Origin: Candidatus Desantisbacteria bacterium CG1_02_38_46
Lineage (GTDB): Bacteria; Desantisbacteria; UBA1551; UBA1559
Length of the DNA: 28,565 nucleotides
Assembly: GCA_001871015.1 (NCBI GenBank)
Contig: MNUO01000128.1
Span: 1 to 28,565, forward strand
Direction: 5' to 3'
Part shown: positions 1 to 8,671 of the stretch, piece by piece
Numbering within the stretch: position 1 is the first letter of the stretch
How the letters are laid out: the number at the start of each line of letters is the position of its first letter
Notes under the pieces: model-generated
Seen by the model: the letters and a program-made list of their open reading frames with translations, nothing else
Databases searched by the model: none
What the model was told of the DNA's origin: nothing
Program-made: the position numbers and the translations under genes

Positions 1-74
1 ATAATCCCTTGCCAGAACCGAAGATATATCATCAATTTTATGCTCTATCCTCGTAGTGAGGAAGCATAATTGAA

Positions 75-107
75 GAGCCGAATCTGGGAAATCTGGACGT
101 TCGGTTC
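75..107 (+). ncRNA. Group II intron domain V-like hairpin
   Basis: A 33-nt stem-loop begins GAGCCG and ends CGGTTC. The lower stem GAGCCGAA pairs with TTCGGTTC (one G-U). A GAAA lies at the tip, and an ACG at 97-99 sits where domain V has its bulge. The AGC at 76-78 matches the catalytic triad position. This is the layout of group II intron domain V, which is normally 34 nt. A short palindrome at 115-127 follows where domain VI should be, but it is too short for a normal domain VI. The hairpin ends only 24 nt before the Shine-Dalgarno of the first gene. I infer the 3' end of a decayed or truncated intron. The reverse transcriptase, if any, would lie upstream of the window. Confidence 0.5.
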
Positions 108-144
108 TGTGAGGGGTATTAAATACCAAATGGAGGTATAAAAG

Positions 145-3100
145 ATGTCTACTCGACAAAAAAATATTATTCTCTGCTTTATTTTTATGATTGCTACCAA
201 TGCTTTTTCTTTCAATTACTGGAATATTGCTGGACAGGTAGATATTTCGAGGGTAAAAAATAATGTTGAATATTTTTCTAATTTAGGTTCGAGAGTTTGT
301 GGTTATGAAGGAGAAAGAAAAGCCGCTGAATACATCATAAGTGAATTGAAAAATTTAGGTTTAGAAGTCAGGGTTCAGGAATTTGATGTGGTAGTTCCAA
401 AAGATAAAGGAGCAAGTTTAAAAGTTATCTCTTCAAACAGGATACTCACCCTGCATTCTCTATGGCCAAATGGTGTCCGAACCTCTACTTTGCCAGAGGA
501 AGGACTGGATGGGCTCCTTATTTATGGTGGAAATGGAAATCTTGAAAATTTAAACGGAAAAGAAATAAAAGGCAGTATTGTATTGTTAAATTTCAATTCT
601 GGAGCAAATTGGTTAAATTTAGCAATGTTAGGAGCAAAAGCAATTGTTTTTATCCAGCCTCAGAAAACCAATCGTACAGAAGCAGGAAAAACTTTTACGA
701 CTGTTCCTGTCAATGTGCCAAGGTTTTATATTAAAAGCAACGAAGCAAAAATTTTAATTTCTGAAATTAATAAAAACAAAGAAAAAGAAATTCCTGTTCA
801 TTTAAAAGCAAGAATGGAATGGGAGAAAGTCCAATCAAAGAATATTTTTGCCACACTTCCCGGAAGAGATAAAAAACTTAAGGATGAAACAGTAGTTATT
901 CAATCTTTTTACGATGCAATTTCTGTAGTGCCCTCTATTGCTCCTGGAGCAGAAAATTCTACAGGAATTTCAGCTCTATTGGAAATAGCAAGAATTCTAA
1001 AAAATAATCCACCAAAAAGAAATGTAATCTTTTTAGCTAATTCTGCTCATTTTATTACAAGGAAGGGAATCTTTGCTTTTATTAATGAATTTGCCAGAAC
1101 AGATAAATATTTCAAAGATAAAATTAAAAATCCAATAAAAATTAGTTTATTTATTGGGCTTGACCTTTCCAGCCATAGCGATGAATTAGTTGTCTGGCAT
1201 AACAGTGAAGATTTTTACCATCAGAGATATCTTGCTCCTCTGGGTAAAAAGTTTATTGATTATGCGCAAGAAATATGTAACTCTCTGGGATATAAAATAT
1301 CTAATACTTTTTCCAATGGAATTACAGCAGAAAAAGGAATCAGTTTTTCAAGCCTGATTCCTGTGAAAATTATGGCTGATGGGGAAGTGCCATTAAAAGC
1401 CGGAAATCCGTCAATATCTATTATCACTGCCCATGATGCACGCATGCTTGTTGATACTCCTCTGGATAAAGCTGAATACATTAATTATGGAAATTTAGAA
1501 AAACAAATTAAGTTTCTTTCCTGTCTTCTAAAGAAAGCTATAGATGAAGAAGAAATTTTTCCAAAATTAGCAATGGAATTAAGAGATTTGCTCAGGGGGC
1601 TGAGAGGAGAAATTGTATCTTTTGACCCGAGGGAAAGTTTTGTTCCTGATAAGCCTATTAAAGGAGCAGTTACAGAAATTATTATGTCACAGGAGAAAGC
1701 AGTTGCTGGAGTAAGAACTACTTATTTCAATATAACTGATGAAAAAGGACGCTATTTTGAATTATTTCCTACAGTGACTGCTGTGGAAATTCATGCATAT
1801 GTCTTAGATAAAGACGGGAATATTGTTTATGCTCCAGATCGTGGAGTTAATGGGGCTGAAAATTACCCGATGAAAGCTTGGATTGATTGGTGGGAAAAAG
1901 CACAAATTACAGTTCTTTTTCCATGTGTTCCCATCGATATTTTTGAATTAATTGACCCCAGATATTTAACTTCAATGAACCGCATCGATATTTTTAATAT
2001 TAATAACAGTCTTCCCTATGCTTACGGTTATACTTTTATTGACCAGAAAATCCCGGTATGGATAGGGGCGACTTCTCTTAGCGAGCCGGTTGCAGTTATT
2101 TTTACTCATCCACAGGAAAAAATAAAAATTGCTTTCGGAACAGGGGCATTGGGAATGCGCCAGTTACTTCTTAATTCTCCAGGAAGTAAAAAGAAATCTT
2201 TGTCAGAAGGGGTGGGTTTTGAACCTACTGTAAAAAATATTGCAAATACTCCTTTCCAGGCAGCAAAAGATATGTATAACCTCGATGAATTTAGAATAAC
2301 GCAGTTGTATAAGTATGGAATTTCTAATGCCCGGCTTTTAGAATTACATCAGGAATCTGCAAAATTTTTAAAAGAATCAGAAAAAGCAAAAGAAGAAAAA
2401 AGATGGGATGATTTTGTCAGATATTCTCGTCGCAGTGCCGGACTTGAATCCAGAGCATATCCAGATGTAAAGGGAACAATGAACGATGTAATTTCCGGTG
2501 TAATATTTTATATGTTTTTAATACTGCCTTTTTCCTTTTTGTTTGAGCGTCTTGTTTTTGGCTTTTCTGACATTAGAAAACAAATAGTTGCTGTTTTTGG
2601 AATATTTTTAGCAACCTATTTAGTTTTAAGACTGGTTCATCCTGCTTTTTCTCTTACTTTTGCCGCAGAAATCATACTTTTAGCCTTTATTCTTCTGGCT
2701 TTGTCATTGCTTGTTATTTCATTTGTTTCTGGGAAATTTGAAGAATTAATGAAAAAGAGGAAAAGAGAGACATTAAAAGTAGAGGAAGCAGAAATATCCA
2801 GAGCAAGTGTTCTTTCCCGTGCTTTTTCTCTGGGTGTTTCTAATATGAAAAGGAGAAAAATGCGTACTTTTCTCACTGCTCTAACTTTAATTCTTTTGAC
2901 TTTTACTGTTCTTTCTTTTACTTCAGTTCGAGCCTATTTAAAATTTTATCAAATATATCGTTCAAATGTTCCTCCTTATCAGGGAATGCTCATCAGGGAC
3001 CGTGTCTGGTTTCCTTTAGAAGAAAAGACATGTGAATATCTAAAAGAAGATTTTTCAAAGGAAAATACAATTATTTCTTCGCGTTCCTGGTTTATTGTGA

Positions 3101-4581
3101 GGACTAAAGGAGAAAAAACTAATTTTAAGATAAGGTATCAAGATAATTCTTTTTATGCTTCGGGTTTAGTAGGATTAGAGCCGGCTGAAAGAGAAATTAC
3201 AGGAGTTGATAAAAGTTTAATAAGGGGGAGATGGTTTGAACAAGGGGAAGAGAATGTTTGTATTATTCCCGAGGAGATGGCAAAGTTATTAAAGATAAAT
3301 TTAGAAGAAGCAGGGAAAGCAAAAATTAAATTGTTTGGAGAAGAGTTTTTAATTATTGGAGTTTTTGATTCTAAGAAATTCAATCAATTTAAAGATATTG
3401 ATGACGAAGCACTCACTCCGGCAGAGTTTATGGGAACAATGGAAGAAATGCATGGAAAAACACTTCAGGAGAAAAGAGGTGGTGGATACCAGGCAGAAAA
3501 AGCAAAGATAGAATCTTTTCTCCATACCGATGGAGCAAATATTATTATACTTCCTTATCAGCAAGTAGTAAATTCAGGGGGAACCATTCAATCAATTGCT
3601 ATAAAATTTATTGATGAGAAAGATTTAAAGGAAAAAATAGAAAATTTTGTTTCTCGATTAGCATTAACTGTTTTTGCAGGAATAGGCAATAATTCTATTG
3701 TTTATTCCTCTCTTTCCGGAACTTCTTTTAGCGGTTTAACAAACCTTCTTATTCCAATTATTGTTGTTGCTTTAATCGTGTTAAACACAATGATGGGTTC
3801 GGTATATGAAAGATTCAGGGAAGTTGGAACTTATTCAGCTTTGGGGCTAGCTCCCACACATATTTCTATGCTTTTTATTGCCGAGGCATGTGTTTATGCA
3901 ATTGTGGGAGGAATATGCGGATATTTATTGGGGCAGATAATCGCTAAAATCTTTACAGTGACCGGAACACTTTCCGGATTAACCTTAAATTATTCTTCTC
4001 TTTCTGCAGTTTCCTCTACTTTAATGGTAATGGCAGTTGTTTTTCTTTCAACAATTTATCCTGCAAACAAGGCTTCAAAAATGGCTGTTCCTGATGTGAC
4101 CAGAAAATGGAAAATTCCTGCTCCAGTTGGTGATGACTGGAGATTTGATTTTCCATTTACAGTAAGTGAAAAAGAAGTTTTAGGGTTATTTGTTTTTTTA
4201 AGAAATTATTTTGCTTCCTATACAGAAGAATCAATCGGAGATTTTTATACTGAAGATACTCATTTTGAAACTTTTGAATTAGAGGGAAGGGAAGAAAAAG
4301 GATATTTAATAAAAATGAATGTCTGGATTGCTCCATTCGACTTAGGTGTAAGTCAAAAGATAGAATTAAGAGCCACTCCTACTGAAGATAAAGGGATTTA
4401 TTTGATTGTTGTTTTTATTAATAGAATGAGTGGAGAAGGAGAAGACTGGAAAAGATTAAATCGTCATTTTCTTAATTGCCTGCGTAAACAATTCTTAGTA
4501 TGGAGAACAATTGCTGAACAAACAAAAGAAGAATACAGGGAAGAAGGAAGAAAATTTTTATTTAAGGAGAATACCAGATGA
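145..4581 (+). CDS. M28-peptidase-like / FtsX permease fusion protein
   Basis: The 1478-residue protein starts with a signal peptide or anchor (about 1-22). A PA-like segment lies at about 110-215 and an M28 aminopeptidase-like fold at about 230-470. The M28 metal site is degraded: the usual HxD position reads SFYDA (254-258), the GADD position reads GAEN (268-271) and the EE position reads AH (301-302). A later D (IGLD) and H (ITAHD...DTPLD) are kept. Three TM segments follow at about 783-865. An FtsX/MacB-type permease comes next: the first TM at 908-932 after a KRRKMR motif, a periplasmic domain to about 1195, then three TMs with ERFREVGTYSALG after the first. A soluble tail of about 160 residues closes the protein. 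Shine-Dalgarno GGAGGT (132-137) supports the start. The end overlaps the next gene by 4 nt. It is probably an ABC permease subunit with a substrate-binding, rather than hydrolytic, peptidase-like domain. The ATPase is likely the one at 8672. Confidence 0.75.
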   Translation: MSTRQKNIILCFIFMIATNAFSFNYWNIAGQVDISRVKNNVEYFSNLGSRVCGYEGERKAAEYIISELKNLGLEVRVQEFDVVVPKDKGASLKVISSNRILTLHSLWPNGVRTSTLPEEGLDGLLIYGGNGNLENLNGKEIKGSIVLLNFNSGANWLNLAMLGAKAIVFIQPQKTNRTEAGKTFTTVPVNVPRFYIKSNEAKILISEINKNKEKEIPVHLKARMEWEKVQSKNIFATLPGRDKKLKDETVVIQSFYDAISVVPSIAPGAENSTGISALLEIARILKNNPPKRNVIFLANSAHFITRKGIFAFINEFARTDKYFKDKIKNPIKISLFIGLDLSSHSDELVVWHNSEDFYHQRYLAPLGKKFIDYAQEICNSLGYKISNTFSNGITAEKGISFSSLIPVKIMADGEVPLKAGNPSISIITAHDARMLVDTPLDKAEYINYGNLEKQIKFLSCLLKKAIDEEEIFPKLAMELRDLLRGLRGEIVSFDPRESFVPDKPIKGAVTEIIMSQEKAVAGVRTTYFNITDEKGRYFELFPTVTAVEIHAYVLDKDGNIVYAPDRGVNGAENYPMKAWIDWWEKAQITVLFPCVPIDIFELIDPRYLTSMNRIDIFNINNSLPYAYGYTFIDQKIPVWIGATSLSEPVAVIFTHPQEKIKIAFGTGALGMRQLLLNSPGSKKKSLSEGVGFEPTVKNIANTPFQAAKDMYNLDEFRITQLYKYGISNARLLELHQESAKFLKESEKAKEEKRWDDFVRYSRRSAGLESRAYPDVKGTMNDVISGVIFYMFLILPFSFLFERLVFGFSDIRKQIVAVFGIFLATYLVLRLVHPAFSLTFAAEIILLAFILLALSLLVISFVSGKFEELMKKRKRETLKVEEAEISRASVLSRAFSLGVSNMKRRKMRTFLTALTLILLTFTVLSFTSVRAYLKFYQIYRSNVPPYQGMLIRDRVWFPLEEKTCEYLKEDFSKENTIISSRSWFIVRTKGEKTNFKIRYQDNSFYASGLVGLEPAEREITGVDKSLIRGRWFEQGEENVCIIPEEMAKLLKINLEEAGKAKIKLFGEEFLIIGVFDSKKFNQFKDIDDEALTPAEFMGTMEEMHGKTLQEKRGGGYQAEKAKIESFLHTDGANIIILPYQQVVNSGGTIQSIAIKFIDEKDLKEKIENFVSRLALTVFAGIGNNSIVYSSLSGTSFSGLTNLLIPIIVVALIVLNTMMGSVYERFREVGTYSALGLAPTHISMLFIAEACVYAIVGGICGYLLGQIIAKIFTVTGTLSGLTLNYSSLSAVSSTLMVMAVVFLSTIYPANKASKMAVPDVTRKWKIPAPVGDDWRFDFPFTVSEKEVLGLFVFLRNYFASYTEESIGDFYTEDTHFETFELEGREEKGYLIKMNVWIAPFDLGVSQKIELRATPTEDKGIYLIVVFINRMSGEGEDWKRLNRHFLNCLRKQFLVWRTIAEQTKEEYREEGRKFLFKENTR

Positions 4582-6548
4582 AAGAAATTGAAGAAGAGAT
4601 AAAAATAGGGTATGAGGAAGAACCTTATAAGGATGGTTTTAATTTAAAAACAGTATTTGCTGCTCTATTTATTGGTTTTATTATTCTTCCTGGAGCAATA
4701 TATTTAGGGCTTCTCACAGGTCAATCTTTAGCCGGAGCAGCTGAATGGGTAACTATTATTCTTTTTATTGAAATTACTAAACGTTCTCTGGGTAAAATGT
4801 CCAGGCAGGAAATCTATGTTATTTATAGTATCGCTGGAGGATTGATTGCTCCTGGAGTAGTTTTGGGAGCAGCAACTCTTGTTCTTCACGGAGGATTTTT
4901 CAGCCAGAACATCTGGAATCAGTTTTTAAGACAATCGCCGCAGGCAGAAGCATTTGGTCTTACAAAACTTATCCCTAATTGGGTCGTTCCTGCACTTGGT
5001 TCAGAAGCATTGGCAAAAAGAACATTTTTTCATCAGGATTGGTTTGTTCCGGTAATCATTCTCGTTCTCCATCAATTCTTATTCATGGTGAATTCTATGA
5101 GTTTAGGATATGCTTTTTTCCGGGTTACCAGTGATATTGAAAAATTATCATTCCCGATGGCTTATGTAGCTGCTGGTGGTGCAACTGCATTAGCAGAAAC
5201 AACAGAAAAAAAGGAAACCTGGAGATGGGAAATGTTCAGCATAGGTGGAATGATTGGATTAGTTTTTGGTGCAATTTATGTCACTATTCCTACAATTACT
5301 GGTTTAATGATGGCAAAACCTTTAACAATTTTACCAATTCCTTTTATTGATTTTACACCCGGTTTAAGTAATTTCCTTCCGGCAGTAGCTTTTGCTGTAA
5401 GTACTGATCTGGGAGCATTATTAACCGGAATGATTATCCCTTTCTGGATGGTCGCCGGAATATTTATGGGTGGAGTAGTCACTAATTTTGCTCTGAACCC
5501 TGCATTTTATAAAGCAGGAATTCTTACTCATTGGAAACCAGGAATGGGGGTTCTTCCTACATCGCTTTCTAACAGCCTTGATTTGTGGCTCAGTGTTAGT
5601 ATAGGAATGTCAGTGATTGTAGCAGCTGTTGGGATTAGAAAAATATTTTCTATTTTTAAAGAAAAAAAATTAAGTTTTAGTAAAATTGAAGTTCCAAAAG
5701 GAAGAGGAGATATTTCTATTTCTTTTGCTCTTATTATCTGGGCAATTTCCACTCTTCTTTATATTATCTTATGCAATATTCTTGTTCCCGATTTTCCATT
5801 ATGGATTATCATTATCTTTGGATTTATTTTAACCCCTCTTTTGACTTATATTTCAGCTAGAATGTTAGGCCTTGGAAGTGTTGCAGGTATAAATTTTCCT
5901 TACCTGAAAGAAGGTTCTTTTATTTTAAGTGGTTATAGAGGAGCGGCAATCTGGTTTGCCCCTGTTCCATATTATAACCATGCCTGGACAGTGCAGGGAT
6001 GGAAGATGGCTGACCTGGTGCGGGTTAAATTTAAGAGCATCATCAAAGCATCCATTTTAGGATTTGTTGTTACTGCTTTTTGTAGTTTTATTTTCTGGGG
6101 AATAACCTGGAAATTAGGTTCTATTCCTTCAGCAATGTATCCTTATGTGCAGAAGATTTGGCCCTATGAAGCGACTTTTAAATGTTTATGGACCTCGGCT
6201 ACAATGGAAGGAGGAGCAAAATGGATGCTTCAGGCAATAAAGCCAGGGGTTATTATATGTGGAGGAGCAATTGGAGCACTTATTTATTTCTTGTTAAATT
6301 TATTTGGAGCTCCAACCTTAATTTTTTATGGAATTTTAGGAGGGATAGGAGGTTTACCTTTCAATGCTCCGGCGATGTTTATTGGAGCTTTAATGGGAAG
6401 ATATATTTTTAGTAGGAAATACGGGAAAATGTGGAGATCTTATACCCCAATTCTTCTTGCTGGTTACGGATGTGGAATGGGACTGGTTGCCATGGCTTCC
6501 ATTGCCATTGCTTTAATCGGGAAATCTATCTCCCAGCTGATATTTTAA
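4578..6548 (+). CDS. OPT-like polytopic membrane transporter
   Basis: The 656-residue protein is almost entirely hydrophobic, with roughly 14-16 TM segments after a charged 20-residue N-terminus. Glycine-rich repeats in the membrane spans (SIAGGLIAPG, GGIGGLPF) and large re-entrant-looking loops resemble oligopeptide transporter (OPT/YSL)-type proteins and related 'peptide transporter' families. I see no nucleotide-binding motif. The start ATG overlaps the stop of the M28-FtsX gene (ATGA), so translation is probably coupled. The pairing with a peptidase-like permease suggests peptide or amino-acid-conjugate traffic, but the substrate is unknown. The membrane-protein call is certain. The OPT assignment is from overall character and is only moderately sure. 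Confidence 0.6.
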   Translation: MKEIEEEIKIGYEEEPYKDGFNLKTVFAALFIGFIILPGAIYLGLLTGQSLAGAAEWVTIILFIEITKRSLGKMSRQEIYVIYSIAGGLIAPGVVLGAATLVLHGGFFSQNIWNQFLRQSPQAEAFGLTKLIPNWVVPALGSEALAKRTFFHQDWFVPVIILVLHQFLFMVNSMSLGYAFFRVTSDIEKLSFPMAYVAAGGATALAETTEKKETWRWEMFSIGGMIGLVFGAIYVTIPTITGLMMAKPLTILPIPFIDFTPGLSNFLPAVAFAVSTDLGALLTGMIIPFWMVAGIFMGGVVTNFALNPAFYKAGILTHWKPGMGVLPTSLSNSLDLWLSVSIGMSVIVAAVGIRKIFSIFKEKKLSFSKIEVPKGRGDISISFALIIWAISTLLYIILCNILVPDFPLWIIIIFGFILTPLLTYISARMLGLGSVAGINFPYLKEGSFILSGYRGAAIWFAPVPYYNHAWTVQGWKMADLVRVKFKSIIKASILGFVVTAFCSFIFWGITWKLGSIPSAMYPYVQKIWPYEATFKCLWTSATMEGGAKWMLQAIKPGVIICGGAIGALIYFLLNLFGAPTLIFYGILGGIGGLPFNAPAMFIGALMGRYIFSRKYGKMWRSYTPILLAGYGCGMGLVAMASIAIALIGKSISQLIF

Positions 6549-6564
6549 TAGCTAAGGAAATTAT

Positions 6565-6656
6565 ACGTAACTCAGACCTTCAGGTCTGACCTTCAGGTCT
6601 TCCACAACCTTCAGGACTAAAGTCCTGAGTTACGTAACTCAGACCTTCAGGTCTGA
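6565..6656. repeat. Cluster of palindromic repeats upstream of 6665 gene
   Basis: Two identical 25-bp copies of a unit reading ACGTAACTCAGACCTTCAGG then TCTGA lie at 6565-6589 and 6632-6656. Between them are a partial copy (CCTTCAGGTCT, 6590-6600) and the palindrome TCAGGACTAAAGTCCTGA (6611-6628). CTGAGTTACGT at 6625-6635 is the inverse of the start of the first unit, so larger nested hairpins can form. The same 18-bp palindrome recurs twice at 8591-8632. The cluster fills the whole gap between two genes and ends 8 nt before the next ATG. It resembles REP/MITE-like intergenic palindromes. Confidence 0.8.
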
Positions 6657-6664
6657 TTTTTTAA

Positions 6665-7555
6665 ATGATGGAAGAAAACTATAAAGTTTTTGGGTGGAGA
6701 GGAATCAGCTTTGAAATTCCTCAAAATTGGGAACTGGGAGCCATTCAAGATTCTGAAGAAAAAGGCTCTTTAAGATTTAATGACTTGAAGATTACAAGGC
6801 TTGAGCTTGAATGGAGAAAAGAACGCCAGGTTTTTTCTTTAGAAAAAATAGTTAATAGATATATTGAAACACTTAGAAAGAAAGCGAAGAGAACCGGATT
6901 AGAATTAGAGATAAAAAGAGATCTGAAAATTACTCCTCTTAAAGAAAAAGTAGGAGAATTTTTCTACTGGAAGGCTGATTATCAATCCTACAACCTGATA
7001 TCTTATTGTTTCAGAAGCAGTTACCTTATTTTTTTAAGAGTTCTTGCAAACCTAAAAGAAGATATAGAAGAAAAAGTAAAGAGGATTTATAAAACACTTC
7101 GGACATATTCTTTAGAAAAAAATTTATGGTCAGTTTATGATTTATGTGTTAAAATACCAAAAGAGTTCTATTTATTTGACTACTCTTTTAAAACGGGAAA
7201 TGTTGAGCTTTCTTTTAAGAGAAAAAAAGATTTTTTAAATGTCCGATGTATAAGTTTAGCCAGCATACTTCTTAGAAATAAAGATTTAAGGGAACTTTCA
7301 CCAGAATTGTGCAGAGGTTACTTGAAGGGTTTTAAATATAATTTTGGCGAAGAACCTTGTTACTCGCAAGATAAACGTCGGGGGTATGACGTAATAAAAA
7401 TAGAGGGGATGAAAAAAATATTTTTTAGAACTTTAAATAATGAAATAGTTTTAATCCATTCTCCTTATAAAAATAAAATTTTTGTTTTAAGGTTATTAAG
7501 TAAAGAAAAAAATTCAAAAATTTTAGACCAAATTTTAAATGAAATTAACTCGTGA
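6665..7555 (+). CDS. Hypothetical protein with two similar halves
   Basis: I do not recognise this 296-residue protein. It has no signal peptide or TM segment and is rich in Lys, Glu and aromatics. The N-terminal part (about 8-45) has GISFEIPQNWEL followed by strand-like charged segments. The C-terminal half (about 155-195) has a similar LCVKIPKEFYL opening. This suggests a duplicated small beta domain of the kind seen in PsbP/DUF1795-like 'x-IP-x-W' proteins. No clear Shine-Dalgarno precedes the ATG at 6665 (a second ATG follows at 6668), and the palindromic repeat ends just before it. The 3' end overlaps the PqqD-family gene by 17 nt. The context suggests an accessory cytosolic protein of the ABC/peptide block. 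Confidence 0.6.
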   Translation: MMEENYKVFGWRGISFEIPQNWELGAIQDSEEKGSLRFNDLKITRLELEWRKERQVFSLEKIVNRYIETLRKKAKRTGLELEIKRDLKITPLKEKVGEFFYWKADYQSYNLISYCFRSSYLIFLRVLANLKEDIEEKVKRIYKTLRTYSLEKNLWSVYDLCVKIPKEFYLFDYSFKTGNVELSFKRKKDFLNVRCISLASILLRNKDLRELSPELCRGYLKGFKYNFGEEPCYSQDKRRGYDVIKIEGMKKIFFRTLNNEIVLIHSPYKNKIFVLRLLSKEKNSKILDQILNEINS

Positions 7556-7913
7556 AGATTCTTTAAAAGCAAAGCCGGTAAGAAATCAAAAGCTTTTATG
7601 GGAAAAAGACGAAAAGGGAAATGTTCTTATTTATATTCCCCGCAGAAAAACAGCGTGGACACATCTGTTTTCTTTTATATTTAGTGAGAGCGGGAAGAAA
7701 ACAATTATTTTAGATGAAATAGGTTCAAAAGTATGGGAAATGTGTGATGGAGAAAAAACAGTTGAAGAAATAATCAGTTTTTTTTGTAAAGAGTATAAAT
7801 TAAACTTGAGGGAAGCAGAGGTTTCCATTTTCGCCTATTTTAAAAAATTAGCAGAAAAAAGGTTAATTGGTTTAATGATGACAAAGGAGGAAAAAAATGC
7901 AAGAAATATTTGA
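7539..7913 (+). CDS. PqqD-family (RRE-like) protein
   Basis: The 124-residue protein matches the PqqD layout. Early strands (LLWEKDEKGNVLIYIPRR, about 19-36) are followed by a helix region with IILDEIGSKVWEMCDGEKTV (about 53-72). The rest is a winged-helix-like tail ending near 112. PqqD domains are peptide-recognition elements that present precursor peptides to modifying enzymes such as radical SAM proteins. No radical SAM enzyme or evident precursor peptide sits beside it here. Instead it lies between an unknown protein and a permease, overlapping both (17 nt each). I infer a substrate- or peptide-recognition role for the transport block. The family call is good and the partner is unknown. 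Confidence 0.75.
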   Translation: MKLTREDSLKAKPVRNQKLLWEKDEKGNVLIYIPRRKTAWTHLFSFIFSESGKKTIILDEIGSKVWEMCDGEKTVEEIISFFCKEYKLNLREAEVSIFAYFKKLAEKRLIGLMMTKEEKNARNI

Positions 7914-8559
7914 TGAAAATGTATTTAAGAAAGGGATTGGCAGACAGATTAACCTTCCTTTTTTAAAAGCAGTTTCCACTGCCTTTAAAAATATAAGAGT
8001 AAGATTTGGCCGTTCTTTTATTACAATTGGAGGGATATTTTTTTCTTTAACTTTTTTAATGTCAACTTTTACTAATAATGTAATTGCCCAATCTCTTCTT
8101 GCCAGTGGAACAGACGAAGTAAAATTTTTATTACAACCAATGGCTCAAGAAGTACAGGCAAGACAAGTCTGGCTTATTTCTCTTTCTTTATTAGTTTGCA
8201 TAATCGGGATAATGAATGCAATGTTAACCTCAGTTACAGAAAGGTACAGGGAGATTGGAACCTGGAAATGCCTGGGAGCATTAGATCGCTTTATCGTTGA
8301 ACTTTTTTTATTAGAGTCAACTTTTCAGGGATTGATTGGTTCAATTGGAGGAGCAATTTTAGGGTTTCTTTTTCCTTTATTTGTTAATATTGGAAAATAT
8401 GGAACACAGGTAATTGAAGTTTTGCCATGGCTGGAAATTTTGAAATATGGAGCAATCACTATTGTTATTGGGCTTGTATTATCTATTGCTGGAGCAATTT
8501 ACCCTGCTTATCGGGCAACGCAAATGGTTCCTGCTGATGCAATGCGTCAGGAAATGTAA
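7897..8559 (+). CDS. Minimal FtsX-family ABC permease
   Basis: The 220-residue inner-membrane protein has the FtsX/MacB TM pattern. TM1 is at about 40-60 after a basic FKNIRVRFGRS segment. TM2 (about 92-112) is followed by the family motif TERYREIGTWKCLGA. Two further TMs lie at about 132-160 and 185-205, before a conserved IYPAYRATQMVPADAMR end. The periplasmic loop between TM1 and TM2 is only about 30 residues, while MacB/LolC-type proteins have 200 or more, so the extracytoplasmic domain is essentially missing. Shine-Dalgarno AAAGGAGG supports the ATG at 7897, which overlaps the PqqD-family gene. It is the natural second permease half for the M28-FtsX fusion, with the ATPase that follows. 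Confidence 0.85.
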   Translation: MQEIFDENVFKKGIGRQINLPFLKAVSTAFKNIRVRFGRSFITIGGIFFSLTFLMSTFTNNVIAQSLLASGTDEVKFLLQPMAQEVQARQVWLISLSLLVCIIGIMNAMLTSVTERYREIGTWKCLGALDRFIVELFLLESTFQGLIGSIGGAILGFLFPLFVNIGKYGTQVIEVLPWLEILKYGAITIVIGLVLSIAGAIYPAYRATQMVPADAMRQEM

Positions 8560-8561
8560 AG

Positions 8562-8656
8562 AGGTGTCAGGTCTTGACAAATGACAAATATCAGGACTAA
8601 AGTCCTGAGTTATATCAGGACTAAAGTCCTGAGTTACATGTCAAGACCTGACACCT
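8562..8656. repeat. Nested inverted repeat with two inner palindromes
   Basis: Outer arms AGGTGTCAGGTCTTGACA (8562-8579) and TGTCAAGACCTGACACCT (8639-8656) are perfect 18-bp inverted repeats. Inside them are two tandem copies, 24 bp apart, of the palindrome TCAGGACTAAAGTCCTGA (8591-8608 and 8615-8632), the same palindrome as at 6611-6628. The structure fills the gap between the mini-FtsX and ATPase genes and ends 4 nt before the ATPase Shine-Dalgarno. It could fold into a cruciform-like multi-hairpin RNA. No T-run follows, so it is not a classical terminator. It is most likely a non-autonomous palindromic element or an mRNA processing/stability structure. Confidence 0.85.
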
Positions 8657-8671
8657 AATAGGAGGTGGATA

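Noticed and set aside
2209-2240. GVGFEPTV-type peptide, often a sign of a tRNA read in the wrong strand
   Set aside because: No tRNA cloverleaf can be drawn here, and the peptide lies within a continuous protein.
6565-8656. CRISPR array
   Set aside because: Repeats are short palindromes with irregular spacing at two separate junctions, without unique spacers of constant size or cas genes.
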